DNA from: Hyphomicrobium sp. NDB2Meth4
GTDB taxonomy: Bacteria; Pseudomonadota; Alphaproteobacteria; Rhizobiales; Hyphomicrobiaceae
Direction: 5' to 3'
Assembly (NCBI RefSeq): GCF_900117445.1
Contig: NZ_FPEJ01000005.1
Location: forward strand, 124,001 to 188,000
DNA length: 64,000 bases
Within the stretch, counting starts at the first letter, position 1. Each line of letters starts with the position of its first letter. A program made the position numbers and the translations under genes. Below the pieces are notes generated by a model, which saw only the letters and a program-made list of their open reading frames with translations, ran no database searches and was not told the origin of the DNA. Below are positions 51,886 to 59,596 of this stretch, piece after piece.

Positions 51886-51913
51886 CGCTGCATTCGCTTT
51901 CTAAGGTCGCCGC

Positions 51914-52324
51914 TCACGGCTTCTCTGACGTGCGCTTCAAGTCGGAGCATCCGGCCGTCGCTTCAGGGCCGCCCTCGATATAGCAGGCCGCGATGTGATC
52001 TGGAGCGAGGATGCGCCCCTGCACCGAAGCTTTGCTGGTGGTCGCGGTCCAGGCGAACGACACGTTGTCGGGAAAGACGATCCCAAAGATATCCTTGTGA
52101 CCGCCGTCGTAATCGAAGTAGCCGCGGAAGCGCCGATCTGTCTGCTCGGTGATGTGCACGGTCCGCTCGCGCGTCCTCAGCCCAAACCTTTCACCGATTG
52201 TGTCGTTCTTGCCCGACCAGGTCCCGACCATGTTCGGGATTTCGTCGGCCGATGCGAGCCCGGCGCTCGCAATGGACACGATCGCGCTCAGGACAGAGGC
52301 AAGGGCGAGCTTTGCGCGTTGCAT
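51914..52324 (-). CDS. Small exported protein between nuoB and nuoC
   Basis: 136 residues with a signal peptide ending near GLASA-DEI. The mature part begins IPNMVGTWSGKNDTIGERFG and is probably a small beta-rich domain (FRGYFDYDGGHKDIFGIVF, ASVQGRILAPDHIAACYIEG) with two cysteines near the C terminus. The family is not recognised. Such GTW(S/T)G proteins occur in Rhizobiales genomes, but I cannot name a function. Confidence 0.7.
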   Translation of the reverse strand: MQRAKLALASVLSAIVSIASAGLASADEIPNMVGTWSGKNDTIGERFGLRTRERTVHITEQTDRRFRGYFDYDGGHKDIFGIVFPDNVSFAWTATTSKASVQGRILAPDHIAACYIEGGPEATAGCSDLKRTSEKP

Positions 52325-52342
52325 TGCTTCTCCTCCGCGCCT

Positions 52343-52900
52343 TTAGCGCTCGATCGTACCCGTGCGGCGGATCTTACGCTGCAGCAGCAGCACGCCATAG
52401 ACCAGGGCTTCCGCAGTCGGCGGGCAGCCCGGCACGTAGATATCGACCGGCACGATGCGATCGCAGCCGCGCACCACTGCGTAGGAATAGTGATAGTAGC
52501 CGCCACCGTTGGCGCACGAGCCCATCGAGATCACGTAGCGCGGCTCCGGCATCTGGTCGTAGACCTTGCGCAGGGCCGGAGCCATCTTGTTGGTGAGCGT
52601 GCCGGCGACGATCATCACGTCCGACTGGCGCGGCGAGGCGCGCGGGGCGAAACCGAAGCGCTCCAGGTCATAGCGCGGCATCGACGCCTGCATCATCTCC
52701 ACGGCGCAGCACGCAAGGCCGAACGTCATCCACATCAGCGAGCCCGTGCGCGCCCAGTTGATGAGATCGTCCGTCGTGGTGACGAGGAAGCCCTTGTCGG
52801 CGAGCTTGGAGGAAATCTGCGTGAAGCCCTCCTCGCCCGGCTTCACCAGAAAGCCGCCCGAGCCGTCGAGCTCAGCCTTGGTCGGCGTGATCAATCCCAT
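52343..52900 (-). CDS. nuoB: NADH-quinone oxidoreductase subunit B
   Basis: Carries cluster N2, the last Fe-S centre before quinone. The Cys pair is in [20 protein letters not shown], with further ligands in [16 protein letters not shown] and [18 protein letters not shown] 52900 ([10 protein letters not shown]) gives 185 residues and overlaps the nuoA end by 10 bases. The longer open frame to 53011 is not family-like. Confidence 0.97.
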   Translation of the reverse strand: MGLITPTKAELDGSGGFLVKPGEEGFTQISSKLADKGFLVTTTDDLINWARTGSLMWMTFGLACCAVEMMQASMPRYDLERFGFAPRASPRQSDVMIVAGTLTNKMAPALRKVYDQMPEPRYVISMGSCANGGGYYHYSYAVVRGCDRIVPVDIYVPGCPPTAEALVYGVLLLQRKIRRTGTIER

Positions 52901-53256
52901 TCCAGGGCTCCCTTGCGCCACTCGTAGATGAAGCCGACGGTCAACACGCCGAGGAAGATCATCATCGCCCAGAATCCGTAAAGGCCGATGTCGCCGAACG
53001 CGACCGCCCACGGGAACAGGAACGCGACCTCGAGGTCGAAGATGATGAAGAGGATGGCGACGAGGTAGAACCGCACGTCGAACTTCATGCGCGCATCATC
53101 GAATGCGTTGAAGCCGCATTCGTACGCGGACACCTTTTCGGGGTCCGGGTTGTTGACGGCGATCATGAATGGCACCGCCATGAGAGCCACGGCGATGAAG
53201 AGCGCAATGCCGATGAACACGGCGATCGGCAGGTAATCGTAGAAGAGCTGGTCCAT
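52891..53256 (-). CDS. nuoA: NADH-quinone oxidoreductase subunit A
   Basis: Three-helix membrane subunit of complex I and first gene of the nuo series. Blocks are [20 protein letters not shown] with the conserved loop Cys, [20 protein letters not shown] and [10 protein letters not shown]. The length is 121 residues. Its promoter should be in 53257-53450, but no convincing -35/-10 is visible. Confidence 0.96.
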   Translation of the reverse strand: MDQLFYDYLPIAVFIGIALFIAVALMAVPFMIAVNNPDPEKVSAYECGFNAFDDARMKFDVRFYLVAILFIIFDLEVAFLFPWAVAFGDIGLYGFWAMMIFLGVLTVGFIYEWRKGALEWD

Positions 53257-53582
53257 GCGAGCTTGCCTGGGGCGTGCCTGGGATCGGTTAGGCTGGCGTG
53301 TCGTTTTAGACTGAGAGGCCGCGATACGGCCAGCCGCTACCGCGCAGTCCGCTGCGCTGCAATAACGACTATTTGTGTGTTAACGCACCCGCCTCGCCCG
53401 CGCAACCCGCGCGCGCCGGCAGCGGATCACATGATCCGCCGCTATATGCCGCTCTGGGTCAGTTCCAGGTGTGGAGCAAACGGCGCCAGCATTGGACGCA
53501 CAGCACCGTGCGCAGGCGCAGCGGCCAGAAGGGCGCGCTGCCGCAGGTGGGCTGAAGGCCGATTTGGATAAAGAAGGATTAG
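53257..53582. other. Gap between nuoA and the island
   Basis: It contains the nuoA leader and promoter region. Several open frames are present on both strands, but none has a ribosome binding site or family resemblance. I find no RNA gene other than the tRNA fragment that follows. Confidence 0.5.
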
Positions 53583-53627
53583 TGGCGCGAGAGACGGGAC
53601 TTGAACCCGCGGCCTCCGGCGTGACAG
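53583..53627 (-). other. 3' fragment of tRNA-Asp(GUC), probable attL of the island
   Basis: On the reverse strand the sequence has CCA (53585-53583), discriminator G, acceptor strand CTCTCGC, a complete T arm GCGGG-TTCAAGT-CCCGT, a variable loop, the 3' anticodon stem GCCGG and the loop CTGTCAC with anticodon GTC. The 5' anticodon stem, D arm and 5' acceptor strand are missing. This is what remains when an integrase uses the tRNA 3' half as its target. Confidence 0.8.
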
Positions 53628-53643
53628 GACAGAGGCCCAAATC

Positions 53644-53673
53644 ACCCTTAGATACCCTTAGCTACCCTTTACC
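53644..53673. repeat. Three phased 10-bp repeats next to the att core
   Basis: ACCCTTAGAT (53644), ACCCTTAGCT (53654) and ACCCTTTACC (53664) follow each other with exactly 10-bp spacing, one helical turn. The position 17 bp from the att core suggests arm-type binding sites for the integrase or excisionase. Confidence 0.6.
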
Positions 53674-53824
53674 TCGATATTTCCTCTGCTTACCCGAAAA
53701 CACCCCCCGACATAACCACCCTATTCCCCATTCATAACCACCTCCGTTTCCCGCCGCGTGCTGACCTATTGCTGACCCGTTTCAAATGCCCCCTTATGAC
53801 CCAACCTCAAACCGGGAGCAGCAC

Positions 53825-55180
53825 ATGGCAGACAACTTTACCCAACGCACCATCGAAGCCCTTCAAGCCGATCCCAACAAAGATACCTTTCTCTGGAGCT
53901 CCGATCCCCCGGGGTTTGGTATCCGCGTCAAACGGTCTTCCGGCCTCAAGTCCTTCATCGTCCAGTACCGCAACAAATATAACCAGTCCAAACGCCTTAC
54001 GATAGGCCGCTACGGCATCCTCACCCTCAAGGACGCCCGCGACCTCGCCAAGGCCGCCCTCGCCAAGGTCGCCGCTGGCCTCGATCCCGTCGAAACCGTC
54101 AAAAAAGATAAAGCCGCGCTCACCGTGCGCGACATGTGCGACCTCTATTTCGACCACGCCGAGCAGGGCATACTCCTCACCAGAAACGGAACACCCAAGA
54201 AGCACGCAACCCTCTCCGCCGACAAAGGCCGCATCGAACGGCACATAAAACCCCTCATCGGTTCCATCCCTCTACCTGAGCTGTCCTTCGCCGATGTCCA
54301 GCGCATGCACCACGGCATCGTCACCGGCAAAACCGCCCTCGAGGAAACCCGTCCCGGTGTCCATATACGCGTAACCGGCGGAGCCGGAGCCGCCGCCAAG
54401 ACCGTCAAGCTCCTCAGCGCCATCTGCAATTACGCCCAGCAGCACCGCCTCCTAACCCAGAACCCGTGCACCAACATCAAGGTCAAGCCCGACGGAAAAC
54501 GCACCCGACACCTCACCCCCGCCGAATACAAGTCACTCCGTCTCGCTATCACCAACACCGCCGTCAATGGCTCTTTTCCTATGCACGCCCGCGCCATCAT
54601 CGCCCTGGCCCTCACCGGGTGCCGGAAAACCGAACTCCTGTCCCTCCATGAAAACGACGTCCGCGCCGACTGCCTCCGCCTCCGGGAAACCAAAACATCC
54701 AAACCCGGGCAACCCGAATACCGCCCCTGCGGCGACACGGCGCTCGCCTACCTCAATTCCCTAAAAACAGGAAAAACGGATTGGCTCTTTCCTTCCCCCA
54801 CCAAAGACGGCCCCACGGTCAATGTGCGCAAATTCATGGCCGGACTCTGCCAGGCCGCAGACATCGAAGGCGTATCCAGCCACACCCTACGGCATAGCTA
54901 CGCGACCGTAGCCAACGAACTCGGCTACAGCGAATACATCATCGCAGGCCTCCTCGGACACAGCCGCACATCGGTCACCGCCACATACGCCCACCAAGTG
55001 GATCATGTCCTCAAATCAGCGGCCGACCGCGTCTCAGCCGAAATAGCCGAGCGCATGGGTCTCAACATCATTCTTCCCGAGTCTTCTCCTCAAGCCAGCC
55101 CGCCACATCCTCGGCCGCATACAGCACCTTCGCCTTTCCCCCACGGCCAAAACGAAAATAGCGCGGACCTTCACCCTTGA
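53825..55180 (+). CDS. Tyrosine integrase (P4-type, DUF4102/SAM-like N-terminus)
   Basis: Site-specific recombinase that inserts and excises the island. The N-terminal arm-binding domain has LWSSDPPGFGIRVKRSSGLK and RLTIGRYGILTLKDARDLAK. A SAM-like core-binding domain lies around residues 105-200. The catalytic domain shows Arg in LALTGCRKTELLSL, the H-x-x-R box as SSHTLRHSYATVANELG, GLLGHSRTSVTATYAH with the second His, and the nucleophile Tyr in ATYAH. ATG 53825 (MADNFTQRT) has GGGAGC upstream and gives 451 residues. Its 3' end overlaps an excisionase-like gene on the other strand by 113 bp. Confidence 0.93.
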   Translation: MADNFTQRTIEALQADPNKDTFLWSSDPPGFGIRVKRSSGLKSFIVQYRNKYNQSKRLTIGRYGILTLKDARDLAKAALAKVAAGLDPVETVKKDKAALTVRDMCDLYFDHAEQGILLTRNGTPKKHATLSADKGRIERHIKPLIGSIPLPELSFADVQRMHHGIVTGKTALEETRPGVHIRVTGGAGAAAKTVKLLSAICNYAQQHRLLTQNPCTNIKVKPDGKRTRHLTPAEYKSLRLAITNTAVNGSFPMHARAIIALALTGCRKTELLSLHENDVRADCLRLRETKTSKPGQPEYRPCGDTALAYLNSLKTGKTDWLFPSPTKDGPTVNVRKFMAGLCQAADIEGVSSHTLRHSYATVANELGYSEYIIAGLLGHSRTSVTATYAHQVDHVLKSAADRVSAEIAERMGLNIILPESSPQASPPHPRPHTAPSPFPHGQNENSADLHP

Positions 55181-55274
55181 GCCGCAAAACCTCCATCGCG
55201 CGCGGAGATGCCCTCAGCATCTCCGCCACCTCGGCACTCGTCAGAAATTTCGGAAACCGTCCCCCCTCACTCAA
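55068..55274 (-). CDS. AlpA/excisionase-like DNA-binding protein (distal of tandem pair)
   Basis: Small MerR-type helix-turn-helix protein: FLTSAEVAEMLRASPRAMEV, then GPRYFRFGRGGKAKVLYAAE and DVAGWLEEK. I place the start at a TTG overlapping the upstream stop (TTGA), which gives 68 residues; an ATG at 55295 is an alternative. It is a close paralogue of the gene before it. Likely roles are excisionase or regulator of the integrase, whose 3' end it overlaps antisense. Confidence 0.7.
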   Translation of the reverse strand: MSEGGRFPKFLTSAEVAEMLRASPRAMEVLRLKGEGPRYFRFGRGGKAKVLYAAEDVAGWLEEKTREE

Positions 55275-55474
55275 ACCTTGAACTGCTCCGCCCAAGCGAG
55301 AACATCCTCCAGCTTATAAATCACCTTAGCCTTGCCCCCCGAACCAAACCGTAGGTACGGCGGCCCGCGCCCTTCCAGACGCATCTTCTCCAAAGACCGC
55401 GGCTTATACTTCAGCATCTCAGCTACCTCCGCAGTGCTCAGGAACACCGGGTAATTCTTTTCACCCTCATCCAT
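55271..55474 (-). CDS. AlpA/excisionase-like DNA-binding protein (proximal of tandem pair)
   Basis: 67 residues from ATG 55474: FLSTAEVAEMLKYKPRSLEK, then GPPYLRFGSGGKAKVIYKLE and DVLAWAEQF. This is the helix-turn-helix of AlpA/Xis-type proteins. The open frame reaches a TTG at 55501. It overlaps the next gene's start and is probably co-transcribed. The pair suggests duplication followed by divergence of an excisionase or regulator. Confidence 0.75.
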   Translation of the reverse strand: MDEGEKNYPVFLSTAEVAEMLKYKPRSLEKMRLEGRGPPYLRFGSGGKAKVIYKLEDVLAWAEQFKV

Positions 55475-55563
55475 CCCTTTGAACCGCCCCACGCTCACCA
55501 AAAATCACTTCACCACCCGACCCACCCACTGCTATCCTTCACTCAGCAGCTTTCAGGACCAAC

Positions 55564-56058
55564 ATGAACCCCACCGCACAACTCACGGCCGCCGAACGGG
55601 AATTGAACGCGGCCCTTGCCACCTTCAATATCGCGCGGCTTAGCCTCAACACAACACTTTCGGGCGTCGGCGCGCGGGAAGGGGCCTCCGACCGGCTCAT
55701 CAGTCACACCGAGGAATACGGTGTCGACCACACCCTTTCCCAGCTGCGGAAGAACCCCTCCACCTTCGACCTCTCCGGTCCCATCCCCGAAGGCGCCCTG
55801 GCGCAACTGAAGAACCACCTTACCCGCGCCCGCGATGCCAACGAAGGCGTCGACCTTGCCATGGCCAAGCGCGAGAAGCTGGCAACCGCCGCCGATCCTT
55901 CGCGGCCCAAAGCCTTGATGGTCTTCGGCAGGCAGGTGTTCTTCGACCCCGACGCCGGCACCGCCCATGACCGGGACACCGGCACCGTCAGCCCCGCCAC
56001 CTTCGAAAACGTCCAAACCAAGGAACCCGACCGCAAGCGCGACCGCGACCGCAACTGA
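55564..56058 (+). CDS. Uncharacterised island protein
   Basis: 164 residues, soluble, mostly helical: an N-terminal helix (TAAERELNAALATFNIARLS), a middle block QLRKNPSTFDLSGPIPEGAL, then LTRARDANEGVDLAMAKREK and a small beta region KALMVFGRQVFFDPDAG. It ends in a highly charged tail (DRKRDRDRN). I do not recognise the family. A strong hairpin follows the stop. Confidence 0.6.
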   Translation: MNPTAQLTAAERELNAALATFNIARLSLNTTLSGVGAREGASDRLISHTEEYGVDHTLSQLRKNPSTFDLSGPIPEGALAQLKNHLTRARDANEGVDLAMAKREKLATAADPSRPKALMVFGRQVFFDPDAGTAHDRDTGTVSPATFENVQTKEPDRKRDRDRN

Positions 56059-56072
56059 CCCCCCATGCAAAC

Positions 56073-56092
56073 GGGGAGGCCAAAGCCTCCCC
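56073..56092 (+). terminator. Terminator-like hairpin
   Basis: GGGGAGGC(56073-56080)/GCCTCCCC(56085-56092) with a CAAA loop lies 15 bp after the stop of the uncharacterised gene. It is perfect and stable, but no T tract follows immediately. Confidence 0.5.
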
Positions 56093-56210
56093 GCGCGGAA
56101 CTCTATTTTCTGCCTACCCCTGAACTCCCATCCGACAATCCCCACACGGGCCACTTGCCCCGCAGATTCCCTTGTGAGATACGCGCTCCAACCACATCAC
56201 GGAGGCGCGC

Positions 56211-56264
56211 ATGAACAAATACATCAAACCAGAGCGCATCAGCCTCAAACTCCACCCCGACCGG
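56211..56264 (+). pseudogene. Truncated gene start, probably nuclease-like protein
   Basis: ATG 56211 has a GGAGG site and reads MNKYIKPERISLKLHPDR. From memory this matches the first residues of a proteobacterial family of predicted nuclease-like proteins that continues ELxExWxQ. After residue 18 the frame becomes low-complexity and unlike any protein, so I infer that the gene was cut by the insertion carrying the transposases. The remainder is not seen elsewhere in the window. Confidence 0.4.
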
Positions 56265-56427
56265 CTTTGCACAATAAGCTCAAGTTCGCACAAAAACCCT
56301 AGCATCTGCACAAAAACTCCCCTCACCCAGCCGCACAACCGCAAACCGACGGGTCACACTTTTTCCTGGAACAATTCCCGGTTCATATCGTTGCAACCCC
56401 GTGATGTCGCATTTCATGGAGGGTTCC

Positions 56428-56904
56428 ATGCAACCGTTTGTCCAGATATCGCACGAGGAGCTGACTCAGCTGAGGGAGAGATTGAAAGCTCTCGAGGAGG
56501 AGCGGTCAATTCTGCTTGGCTCGATACGCTTCATCGAAGAGAGATTCGCAGCCCCCCATGATTTGAGCCAGCGCGAGCCGAACATCGCGGCCCCGAGCAC
56601 GTCGGCTCAGCCTGATGATGTCGCTGATCTGGAGGATCTACCTCCTGAAGCTCTGGAGACGCTAGGATTGTCCGAAGCTGTTCTCGAGATTGCTCGTAAG
56701 TATAGGCGTCCGATGAAGGCCAAGGGATACATGGCCTGCTTACCCAAGGTCGGCTTCAATCGAGAGGTCGAATACCAGAACGTCTACAATGCGCTTGTTC
56801 GGATGAGCAAAAAGAAGCGCCTTACCAGAACAGCAGACGCGAAATTCTCTCTTCCCGATGACGGAAAATCATCCTGGAATGGATCCGCACAATTGCGGCG
56901 GTAA
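56428..56904 (+). CDS. Coiled-coil and winged-helix-like protein upstream of transposase
   Basis: 158 residues from ATG 56428, which has GGAGGG upstream. Residues about 8-40 form a coiled coil (ELTQLRERLKALEEERSILL). A linker rich in Pro, Ser and Asp follows. Residues about 90-145 look like a winged helix: KAKGYMACLPKVGFNREVEY, then QNVYNALVRMSKKKRL. It lies 83 bp upstream of the transposase on the same strand, so it may be its DNA-binding partner or regulator. The family is not recognised. Confidence 0.6.
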   Translation: MQPFVQISHEELTQLRERLKALEEERSILLGSIRFIEERFAAPHDLSQREPNIAAPSTSAQPDDVADLEDLPPEALETLGLSEAVLEIARKYRRPMKAKGYMACLPKVGFNREVEYQNVYNALVRMSKKKRLTRTADAKFSLPDDGKSSWNGSAQLRR

Positions 56905-56987
56905 GATTCAAACGCCTCTTCTGGGTTCAAACCAAGCCGCACACGGTCGCACCACCATTCGTGCTGCTAGTAAAGGAGCGTCATCCA

Positions 56988-58037
56988 ATGCCGTCAAAAA
57001 AAGGCCGCCCATCTCAAAAACTGCCTCCCGAGGATCACGACCATTCAAAACCGCCACGCCGCGTCCGAACCTCTTGCCCGCCAAGAGCGTCTGGGCGCCT
57101 ACGCAAAACCTATCGACAGAATTGGCCTGCTTACAACGCCGCTCAGACATATGAAAAAGCACAATTTCAATCGTTGCTGTCAAAACTTACGGAAGGTTTG
57201 GAGCACCCGAAACAACGCGTGAATGGGCGCCCGCGCATCCCTTTTAAGGTGGCGATGTTCTGCGCGGCCTACAAAGTGTATTCTACCTTTTCCGCGCGGC
57301 GGTTCATGACTGATCTCCGGGAGGCGCATAAGAGTGGTTTGATAACGGTGCTACCACATTTCAATACAGTACTTAACTTACTCGAAGACGCGACGATTAC
57401 CCCCGTTCTAAAAGAGCTTGTAGTCATAAGCAGCTTGCCTCTGCGGGGCATAGAAACCTGCTTCGCCATCGATTCTTCCGGATTCACTGCGCCGCTCTAC
57501 ATTGATGACGATGCGGACAATGCAAGCGCCGATCGCAGGCAACATGGTTGGGTCAAGGCCCATGTTATGTGCGGGGTGAAGACCCACATTATAACCGCCG
57601 TAGACATTCGGGGGCCATACTCTGCCGACACAAACTCTTTCCCATGCCTTCTAAAGAAAACCTCAGAATCGTTTTGTGTAAGGGAGGTCAGCGCCGACAA
57701 AGCGTACTTTAGTCGCGCGAATTTCGTCTTAGCAGAAAAAATCAAAGCCCGTCCTTATATTCCATTCAAGAGCAACGCCACGGGGTTGGGACCTCCGCAA
57801 ATGGAAAAAATGTATCATCATTTTCAATTGAGGCGAGATGATTTCATGCGGCATTACCATAAGAGAAGCAATGTCGAAACCGTATTCTCCACATTGAAGC
57901 GAAAGTATGGGGCATTCCTTCGCAGCAAAAGCGAACACGCCATGGTCAATGAGGTTCTTCTACGGGCTGTCTGTCACAACCTATGCGTCCTTATTCAAGA
58001 GGCGCAAGAATTAGGGATCAAACCAGAACTCGAGTAG
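56988..58037 (+). CDS. DDE transposase without SWIM domain
   Basis: 349 residues from ATG 56988, with AAGGAG upstream. The RNase H-like core carries D162 in CFAIDSSGF, D237 in VREVSADKAYFS and E297 in HKRSNVETVFSTLKRKYG. It is related to IS4/IS5-type DDE transposases. The first 38 residues are basic and Pro-rich. It is a clear paralogue of the next transposase; the three catalytic residues are spaced identically. Codon use is much less GC-rich than in the backbone, a sign of transfer. Confidence 0.85.
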   Translation: MPSKKGRPSQKLPPEDHDHSKPPRRVRTSCPPRASGRLRKTYRQNWPAYNAAQTYEKAQFQSLLSKLTEGLEHPKQRVNGRPRIPFKVAMFCAAYKVYSTFSARRFMTDLREAHKSGLITVLPHFNTVLNLLEDATITPVLKELVVISSLPLRGIETCFAIDSSGFTAPLYIDDDADNASADRRQHGWVKAHVMCGVKTHIITAVDIRGPYSADTNSFPCLLKKTSESFCVREVSADKAYFSRANFVLAEKIKARPYIPFKSNATGLGPPQMEKMYHHFQLRRDDFMRHYHKRSNVETVFSTLKRKYGAFLRSKSEHAMVNEVLLRAVCHNLCVLIQEAQELGIKPELE

Positions 58038-58085
58038 GCTAATGCGTGTATCCTGACAGAAGCGGCGACCCAGCCACCCTCGGGG

Positions 58086-58268
58086 CTATGTTTTTTCGTC
58101 TGAGGCTCTACGCTTCGGCTCGCTTTCCTTGCTGACTTGCCTTGGGCGGTCCCAGTAGGGTGACTTACAGCGCGGGCAGACCTTTGGGTCACGCGCCTTT
58201 TCTCTTGGCAGCCATTCGTGCCCGCATCGCTCGCAGCGATAGCCCCATAGCTGAACCTTCTCCACCAT
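58086..58268 (-). CDS. Small zinc-ribbon protein
   Basis: 60 residues from ATG 58268 (MVEKVQLWGY). Two CxxC pairs, RCERCGHEW and KVCPRCKSPYWDRPR, form a rubredoxin-like zinc ribbon; the tail is charged. Similar short proteins occur widely in archaea and bacteria without assigned function. It is divergent from the SWIM transposase across a palindrome, so it may regulate it. The open frame to 58322 is probably not used. Confidence 0.7.
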   Translation of the reverse strand: MVEKVQLWGYRCERCGHEWLPREKARDPKVCPRCKSPYWDRPRQVSKESEPKRRASDEKT

Positions 58269-58329
58269 GCGGCGCTGTATATTCCTTCCGGGAATATACT
58301 TCAAGGTCATTGACGGCGACAACCTACTA

Positions 58330-58355
58330 GGGATATATACCTATTAGGTATACCC
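58330..58355. promoter_or_regulatory. Palindrome between zinc-ribbon and SWIM-transposase genes
   Basis: TATACC (58336-58341) and GGTATA (58347-58352) form a perfect inverted repeat with 5 bases between, extended by GGG/CCC. It is A+T-rich, lies 12 bp before the transposase GTG and could cover both promoters: a candidate operator. Confidence 0.5.
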
Positions 58356-58366
58356 AGGGCGTCGCC

Positions 58367-59596
58367 GTGCCTCAGACCTTGTCGCCGCGAGAAATTGCAG
58401 GACTGCAAATAGCCGCCATGGCACGGCTGAGGCGCCGCGGCGAATTTTGGCTGGTGCCATCGCATGGACAGGGGCGTGGTGGAAGCCCTCATAAAGTAAG
58501 ACCCCACCCAACAACCCCTCACTGCTCTTGCCCTGACCACACACTACACGGCGGAAAATGCAAACACATCTATGCTGTCGAATACGCGCGCCAACGAGAG
58601 AACGCCGTAGCAAACGACCCGCATGATGAAGCTGAAATTCCAGTCGCACCACCGCCTCGAAAAACCTATCCGCAGGCCTGGAAGGCCTACAACGCAGCGC
58701 AGACGCAAGAAAAGGCGATTTTCCAACACCTGCTTAAAGAACTCGTGCGCGACGTCGGTCTTGAAACCTCTGAGGCCTCTAATGGACGTCCGCGGTTTCC
58801 GCTCGAGGACGCCCTGTTTTGCGCATGCTTCAAGGTGTATGCGACCTTCTCAGCCCGCCGCTTCATGACCGACCTGAGGGACGCGCATGGAAAGGGCTAT
58901 ATTTCGTCGGTTCCGCACTTCAACACGATCCTCAACTACCTTGGCGCTGAGGCAACCACGTCCATTCTGATGGATCTTGTCGCGCGCAGCAGCAAGCCGC
59001 TGTCGGGGATCGAAACGGACTTCGCTGTCGACTCAACCGGGTTCTCTTCATCGCGGTTCGATCGCTGGTTTGATCATAGGCAGAAGAAGCTTCGTCAGGA
59101 GCACTCATGGGTGAAGGCGCACGCCGTTTGTGGCGTCAAAACGAACGTGGTGACCGCGGTTGTCATCGGTGAGAAAAATGCACCTGACGGCCGCCAGCTT
59201 CCGCAATTGCTGGCTAAAACCGCTGAGCATTTCACAATGCGTGAGGTGTCCGCGGACAAGGCGTACTCATCGTTCGCGAACCTTGATCATGTCGACCGTT
59301 ATGGCGCGACTCCCTTCATCGCATTCAGGCGCCATGTCAGTGGGCGTGGACCAAAGGTGTGGGAAAAAATGTTCCTCATGTTTCAGCTGGAGAGAGAAGC
59401 GTTCTTTGCGCACTATCACAAGCGCAGCAATATCGAAGCCTGTTTCTCCATGATCAAGAGAAAGTTCGGAGACAGCGTTCGAAGCCGACTACAGGTTTCC
59501 ATGAAAAATGAAGTGCTCTGTAAGATTATCTGCCACAATATCTGCGTGTTGATCCAGGAAGCGCATGAGCTTGGTATCGAACTAAAGTACGAATGA
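58367..59596 (+). CDS. DDE transposase with N-terminal SWIM zinc finger
   Basis: 409 residues from GTG 58367. Residues 1-80 hold a SWIM finger: C53 and C55 in HCSCPDHTLHGGKCKH, with C65 and H67 completing CxC-xn-CxH. The catalytic core follows with D222 in FAVDSTGFSSS, D297 in VSADKAYSS and E357 in HKRSNIEACFSMIKRKFG. Relative to the other transposase every catalytic residue is shifted by exactly 60, so the core has no net insertion and the SWIM module is the whole length difference. SWIM fingers bind DNA or protein; here it could set target choice or regulation. Confidence 0.85.
   Translation: MPQTLSPREIAGLQIAAMARLRRRGEFWLVPSHGQGRGGSPHKVRPHPTTPHCSCPDHTLHGGKCKHIYAVEYARQRENAVANDPHDEAEIPVAPPPRKTYPQAWKAYNAAQTQEKAIFQHLLKELVRDVGLETSEASNGRPRFPLEDALFCACFKVYATFSARRFMTDLRDAHGKGYISSVPHFNTILNYLGAEATTSILMDLVARSSKPLSGIETDFAVDSTGFSSSRFDRWFDHRQKKLRQEHSWVKAHAVCGVKTNVVTAVVIGEKNAPDGRQLPQLLAKTAEHFTMREVSADKAYSSFANLDHVDRYGATPFIAFRRHVSGRGPKVWEKMFLMFQLEREAFFAHYHKRSNIEACFSMIKRKFGDSVRSRLQVSMKNEVLCKIICHNICVLIQEAHELGIELKYE

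Noticed and set aside
53373-53645. Small open frames over the nuoA-island junction, both strands
   Set aside because: They cross the tRNA fragment or lack start signals; the reverse one reads through the tRNA T arm, a known artefact.
53583-53660. Complete tRNA gene
   Set aside because: Only the 3' half is present; the 5' anticodon stem mispairs, and the D arm and 5' acceptor strand are missing.
56280-56335. Repeated GCACAAAAAC-like words as CRISPR repeats or IS ends
   Set aside because: Only two or three short imperfect copies with irregular spacing, and no inverted match was found at the right side.
56265-56561. Continuation of the MNKYIKPERIS frame as a 116-residue protein
   Set aside because: After residue 18 it is Ser/His/Pro-rich, has no fold signature and runs into the coiled-coil gene in another frame, so it is treated as truncated.
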